Assembly (NCBI GenBank): GCA_015520895.1 | Contig: WAPH01000012.1 | Location: forward strand, 1 to 16,728 | Direction of reading: 5' to 3' | DNA length: 16,728 nucleotides | Origin: Nanobdellati archaeon | GTDB taxonomy: Archaea > EX4484-52 > JAADEF01 | In this document: one piece after another, positions 13,746 through 16,728 of the stretch | How positions within the stretch are numbered: the first letter of the stretch is position 1 | How the letters are laid out: each line of letters begins with the position of its first letter | Notes under the pieces: model-generated | Database searches by the model: none | What the model saw: only the letters and a program-made list of their open reading frames with translations | Told to the model about the DNA's origin: nothing | Position numbers and translations under genes: made by a program

Positions 13746-13758
13746 AAGGGTGAGTTCT

Positions 13759-14082
13759 ATGAGAATTCTTGAAGAAAAAGAAATTAGTGCTTACGAGACT
13801 AGAGAATATATTAAAGATTTGAATGATGAAGAGATTAGTTTTGAACAAAAAATAACCAAAGATTTTCTCAATAAATATTACAATTTTGACGAAAAAACCT
13901 TTAGAGAGGTTAAAGAGTCCTTAGAAAAAATGGAATTAAAGCCTCATCAAGTTGCAATGATTCTTAATGTATTACCTGATGACGAAGATCAAGTAAAGGC
14001 TATCTTTGCCAAAGAGCGTAATTCTCCAAGTGAAGAACAAATAAAGCAAATTATAGAGCTATGCGTAAAGTTAAAATCCTAA
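13759..14082 (+). CDS. rpo4: DNA-directed RNA polymerase subunit Rpo4 (RpoF)
   Basis: This 107-residue protein corresponds to archaeal Rpo4/F, which pairs with Rpo7/E to form the polymerase stalk that binds emerging RNA. It shows the tip-associated N-terminal part (ILEEKEISAYETREYI) and the HRDC-like helical end (KPHQVAMILNVLPDDEDQVKAIFAKE). The frame is open from a GTG at 13750, but ATG 13759 with GGGTGA just upstream is the natural start and matches the family's N-terminus. Rpo7 is not in the window. Location between L21e and DUF655 is the conserved archaeal order and strengthens the call for a short, diverged protein. Confidence 0.9.
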   Translation: MRILEEKEISAYETREYIKDLNDEEISFEQKITKDFLNKYYNFDEKTFREVKESLEKMELKPHQVAMILNVLPDDEDQVKAIFAKERNSPSEEQIKQIIELCVKLKS

Positions 14083-14104
14083 TCATCCGAGCCCAGGTGA
14101 TTAT

Positions 14105-14692
14105 ATGAAAAAAGACGATTATGCAATAATATTGGATTTTCTACCTAAAGGTTATGCAGGTAGTAGGAGATTAGAACCTATAGCTCAAGCCGTAACTACT
14201 GAGCAATTTACTCTTTTAGAGTTAAGGCCTAAGCCAGGAGTAACCTTAAAGATGGGGGAAAAAGTATTTATTGGTAAAGAAGGGAGGGATAAAATAGATA
14301 GAGTGATAGGGAGAATAAATTATAGGAAACTTACTGCAACTGCTCAAACAGAGTTACCTAAAGTTATTGAGAAAATAGTTGAGGAGGAGGAACAAAGATT
14401 TGTAGATTTCTATAACAAAGCAGAAAGCATCACTATTAGAGAACATCAATTAGATCTTTTACCAGGATTGGGTAAGAAATCTTTATGGGAATTTTTAGAG
14501 GAGAGAAAGAAGAAACCATTTGAAAGTTATGCTGATATTAAAGCGAGAGTGCCTTCTTTTCCAGATCCAAAAAAATTAATAGTAAAGAGAATACTCCAAG
14601 AATTACAAGAACCTCAAAAACGTTATTTGTTTGTAAGGCATTTTACGCCTAAATCCCGCCATTATGGATTTAGGAAGTTCGGTAGGAGGTAA
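14105..14692 (+). CDS. DUF655 family protein, nucleic-acid-binding (HhH)
   Basis: This 195-residue protein belongs to the archaeal DUF655/COG1491 family. It begins DDYAIILDFLPKG, has a compact OB-like N-terminal domain with LKMGEKVFIGKEGRDKIDRVIGRI, and a C-terminal helix-hairpin-helix (LLPGLGKK, 118-125) followed by the family's basic end (KSRHYGFRKFGRR). A role in RNA binding or translation is widely assumed but not proven. GGTGAT upstream (from 14095) supports the start. The gene normally follows rpo4, as here, and is often followed by the rRNA dimethylase ksgA; here serS follows instead, and its ribosome site lies inside this gene's last codons. Confidence 0.88.
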   Translation: MKKDDYAIILDFLPKGYAGSRRLEPIAQAVTTEQFTLLELRPKPGVTLKMGEKVFIGKEGRDKIDRVIGRINYRKLTATAQTELPKVIEKIVEEEEQRFVDFYNKAESITIREHQLDLLPGLGKKSLWEFLEERKKKPFESYADIKARVPSFPDPKKLIVKRILQELQEPQKRYLFVRHFTPKSRHYGFRKFGRR

Positions 14693-14696
14693 AGAT

Positions 14697-15983
14697 ATGA
14701 TTCCTTTAAAATTTTTGAAGGAAAATGTCGAGAAATATATAAAAGATTTGGAAAAAAGAAATGAAAAGGATTTGGTCCCTAAAGTTAAAGAAGTGTTGGA
14801 ACTTGATTCTCAAAGGAAGGAATTGCAAAAAAAATTGGATGAGTTAAGGCATTTAAGAAACAAGGCAGCACAGGATATTTCTCGTTTAAAGAAAGAAGGA
14901 AAGGATGCGAAAAATAAAATAGAGGAAATGAAGAGAATAAGTAAAGAGATAGAGGAGAAAGAAGAAAATCTTAAGAAAATAGAGTTAAAGATTAGAGACG
15001 TGCTGCTTATTTTACCTAATATGACTCACGAATCAGTACCTTATGGAAAGGATGAAGAAGACAATGTGGTTATAAAAGAAGTGGGCGAAAGGAAGGATTT
15101 TTCATTTAAACCTAAAGATCATATAGATTTGTTTGAATTAAATAATTGGTTTGATTTAGAGAGAGCAGCAAAGGTTTCAGGATCTCGCTTTTATTATTTG
15201 AAAGGAGATGTTGTGAAGTTAGAAATGGCTCTTATTCAATATGCTTTAGATTTTTTAGAGAAGAAAGGTTTTAAGATTTTTACAGTACCTATGATCGTTA
15301 ATGATATTGCATTATATGGAACAGGTTTTCTTCCTCGTGGTCGTGAAGATCTCTATAAGATAGAAGGAGAAGAAAAATATTTAATAGGGACTGCAGAAGT
15401 AAGTTTAGGAGCTATGCATATGAATGAGGTGTTGTTAGAAAAAAAATTACCTTTAAGATATGCAGGTATTAGTTCTTGCTTTAGAACAGAAGCAGGAAGT
15501 CATGGAAGAGACACTAAAGGTATCTTTAGAGTACATCAATTTGAGAAAGTAGAGATGTTTATTTTTTCTCATCCTGAAAAATCCTGGGAAGAACATGAGT
15601 TTTTGTTAGGCACAGCAGAAGAGTTTTACCAGAGTTTAGGTATACCTTATAGAGTGGTTAATATAAGTTCAGGGGATTTAGGATGGGTGGCAGCTAAAAA
15701 ATATGATATAGAGGCATGGCTTCCCGGACAAGGAAAATATAGGGAGGTTGTCAGTTGTTCTAATTGTACTTTTTACCAATCTACACGTCTTAATGTTAAA
15801 TATAGAGAGAAGGAAGGATCAAAACCTAAAGATTATGTGCACACTTTGAACAGCACGTTAACTGCAGTACAAAGGACTATGATTGCTATAGTAGAGAATA
15901 ATCAGCAAAAAGATGGTAGTGTTGTTATTCCTAAGGTTCTGAGATCTTACATGGGAGGGAAAGAGGCAATAGGAGGGAAGTAA
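14697..15983 (+). CDS. serS: Seryl-tRNA synthetase (class II, common type)
   Basis: This enzyme charges tRNA-Ser with serine. The 428-residue protein has an N-terminal antiparallel coiled coil (about 30-100, Lys/Glu rich) that grips the tRNA long arm. The class II core shows GTAEV (231-235), motif 2 FRTEAGSHGRDTKGIFRVHQ (262-281), and motif 3 region NSTLTAVQRTMIAIVEN. The usual NGSGxAxxR reads NSTLTAVQR, seen in some archaeal and diverged bacterial enzymes. It is not the rare methanogen-type SerRS. I start at 14697 because AGGAGGT (14684-14690) lies 6 nt upstream; the frame is open from 14664 but that would overlap DUF655 and lacks a site. Confidence 0.95.
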   Translation: MIPLKFLKENVEKYIKDLEKRNEKDLVPKVKEVLELDSQRKELQKKLDELRHLRNKAAQDISRLKKEGKDAKNKIEEMKRISKEIEEKEENLKKIELKIRDVLLILPNMTHESVPYGKDEEDNVVIKEVGERKDFSFKPKDHIDLFELNNWFDLERAAKVSGSRFYYLKGDVVKLEMALIQYALDFLEKKGFKIFTVPMIVNDIALYGTGFLPRGREDLYKIEGEEKYLIGTAEVSLGAMHMNEVLLEKKLPLRYAGISSCFRTEAGSHGRDTKGIFRVHQFEKVEMFIFSHPEKSWEEHEFLLGTAEEFYQSLGIPYRVVNISSGDLGWVAAKKYDIEAWLPGQGKYREVVSCSNCTFYQSTRLNVKYREKEGSKPKDYVHTLNSTLTAVQRTMIAIVENNQQKDGSVVIPKVLRSYMGGKEAIGGK

Positions 15984-16519
15984 TGAAAATTACCGTTAGC
16001 GGTTTTGCAGGCACAGGAAAAACAACTTTAGCCAGTTTTTTAGCTTCTTATTACGGGTATGAATATTATCCTGTAAGTAGAATTTTTAGAGAAGAAGCAA
16101 GGAAAAGAGGTTTAAGTGTAGAGGAATTTAGTAAATCTAAAGAAAGAAGCGATATAGATAGGGTTTTAGATGAAAAAACAAAAAAAATATGCAAAAATTA
16201 CGATAATATCGTATTAGAGGGAAGGTTAGTTGCTTGGTTATGTAAGGAAGCAGAAGTAAGAATATGGTTACATGCTCCTTTATCTGTTAGAGCCAGAAGA
16301 TTAAGTAAAAGAGATGGCATAACTTACAAAGAAGCATTTAAGCGATTGAAAGAAAGAGACGAAGCTGACAGAAAACAATATCTTAGGCTTTATGGTATAG
16401 ATATTACAGATCTTAGCGTTTATAACCTTATAATTGATACGGAAAAGCATAATATAGAGAGTATGAAAGCAGTGGCATTAGACTTTATAAAAGAAAAAAG
16501 AGATCAAATTAACCGTTAA
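15983..16519 (+). CDS. cmk: Cytidylate kinase (archaeal type)
   Basis: A 178-residue P-loop kinase that phosphorylates CMP/dCMP to the diphosphate. The Walker A loop is GFAGTGKTT (7-15), followed by the family features FREEARKRGLSVEEF (35-49), VLEGRLVAWL (77-86), LSKRDGITYKEAFKRLKERDEAD, and DLSVYNLIIDT near the end. This is the short archaeal form, lacking the bacterial NMP-binding insert. The ATG overlaps the serS TAA (TAATG), and AGGAGGG (15971-15977) is its ribosome site, so translation follows serS directly. Adenylate-kinase-like specificity is a less likely alternative. Confidence 0.92.
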   Translation: MKITVSGFAGTGKTTLASFLASYYGYEYYPVSRIFREEARKRGLSVEEFSKSKERSDIDRVLDEKTKKICKNYDNIVLEGRLVAWLCKEAEVRIWLHAPLSVRARRLSKRDGITYKEAFKRLKERDEADRKQYLRLYGIDITDLSVYNLIIDTEKHNIESMKAVALDFIKEKRDQINR

Positions 16520-16520
16520 C

Positions 16521-16567
16521 TATAAATAATTTCTCTGCCTTAATTTCTCTATGGCAGAGAAATTATT
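16521..16567 (+). promoter_or_regulatory. Promoter and 15-bp inverted repeat over the pilin start
   Basis: TATAAATA (16521-16528) begins 30 nt before the ATG at 16551, as in the leaderless genes. A perfect 15-bp inverted repeat overlaps it: left arm 16525-16539 (ending TCTCTGCC), 13-nt spacer, right arm 16553-16567 (starting GGCAGAGA). The left arm covers the TATA end and the right arm the first codons. It may be an operator, a hairpin terminator for cmk transcripts, or a translation-blocking stem in readthrough RNA. Confidence 0.55.
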
Positions 16568-16728
16568 CTTTATAACAAAAGAAATTAAAAACAAACCAAA
16601 TCTTAAAAAAGCTATCTCAGCAACAATAGGATCAGTTCTATTAGTTGTATTCACAATAGCCATAGCATCCTTAGCATACATATGGCTAAAAGACTACACC
16701 CTTAACATGAGCAAACAAGCATCTCAAA
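16551..16728 (+). CDS. Type IV pilin/archaellin-like protein, N-terminus (partial at window end)
   Basis: The first 59 residues are visible and the frame runs off the window. A basic leader of about 21 residues (with KNKPNLKKA) is followed by ISATIGSVLLVVFTIAIASL, a class III signal and pilin helix with likely cleavage between Ala21 and Ile22. The following LAYIWLKDYTL resembles archaellin and pilin-like proteins of small-genome archaea. The helix would form the filament core or anchor the protein in the membrane. Codons include more C-ending forms (ACC, TCC, AAC) than neighbouring metabolic genes, hinting at high expression like the S-layer gene. Identity as adhesive pilin, archaellin or a single anchored protein cannot be told from this fragment. 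Confidence 0.75.
   Translation, partial: MAEKLFFITKEIKNKPNLKKAISATIGSVLLVVFTIAIASLAYIWLKDYTLNMSKQASQ

Noticed and set aside
14091..14099. AGCCCAGGT matches the tRNA-Asp 5' end
   Set aside because: Nine bases only, with no continuing cloverleaf; it is part of the ribosome-binding region of the DUF655 gene.
14664..14696. Upstream ATG extending SerRS by 11 residues
   Set aside because: It has no ribosome site and overlaps DUF655, whereas the ATG at 14697 is preceded by AGGAGGT at ideal spacing.

Overview
The window is archaeal, AT-rich and almost fully coding. Archaeal signs are ribosomal protein L21e, RNA polymerase subunit Rpo4, a DUF655 protein, archaeal-type GlyRS, an ADP-forming acetyl-CoA synthetase subunit, a ferredoxin-linked 2-oxoacid oxidoreductase, class III (prepilin-type) signal peptides and an S-layer C-terminus. 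TTTTAAA-like TATA boxes lie 28-31 nt before many start codons, implying leaderless mRNAs, while internal operon genes carry GGTGA/GGAGG ribosome sites. The compact fermentative gene set would fit a DPANN-like archaeon (Nanoarchaeota/Woesearchaeota-like), but that placement is inference only.

Layout. 1-534: C-terminal end of an S-layer protein, then U-tract terminators. 696-875: tRNA-Asp(GTC), followed by a 79-bp highly structured spacer and an exact 26-bp second copy of the tRNA 3' end. 856-2214 (minus): acetyl-CoA synthetase alpha subunit, whose last codons lie inside that second copy. 2250-3772: an MbfA-like ferritin/VIT1 iron transporter overlapping an M50 membrane protease. 3810-5247: RNase Z and inorganic pyrophosphatase. 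5244-5810 (minus): HIT protein with a GC-rich, structured 5' leader. 5928-6957: winged-helix regulator divergent from Hsp20. 7036-8468: a pilin-like secreted protein and an IF-2B-family (ribose-1,5-bisphosphate isomerase-like) enzyme. 8519-10764: GlyRS overlapping an RPA32-like OB-fold protein. 10854-13403: 2-oxoacid:ferredoxin oxidoreductase, fused gamma-alpha plus beta. 13467-16519: L21e, Rpo4, DUF655, SerRS, cytidylate kinase. 16551-16728: N-terminus of a pilin/archaellin-like protein running off the window. No gene-free stretch exceeds 300 bases.

Metabolically, the oxidoreductase and the acetyl-CoA synthetase would form a classic archaeal fermentation route (2-oxoacid to acyl-CoA and reduced ferredoxin, then acyl-CoA to acid plus ATP); the synthetase beta subunit is not in the window. 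The IF-2B enzyme hints at the archaeal AMP/nucleoside degradation pathway. The most unusual signals are non-coding: the duplicated tRNA-Asp 3' end enclosing a structured mini-element, the folded HIT leader whose loop is complementary to the gene's own ribosome-binding region, and a 15-bp inverted repeat over the pilin promoter and start.
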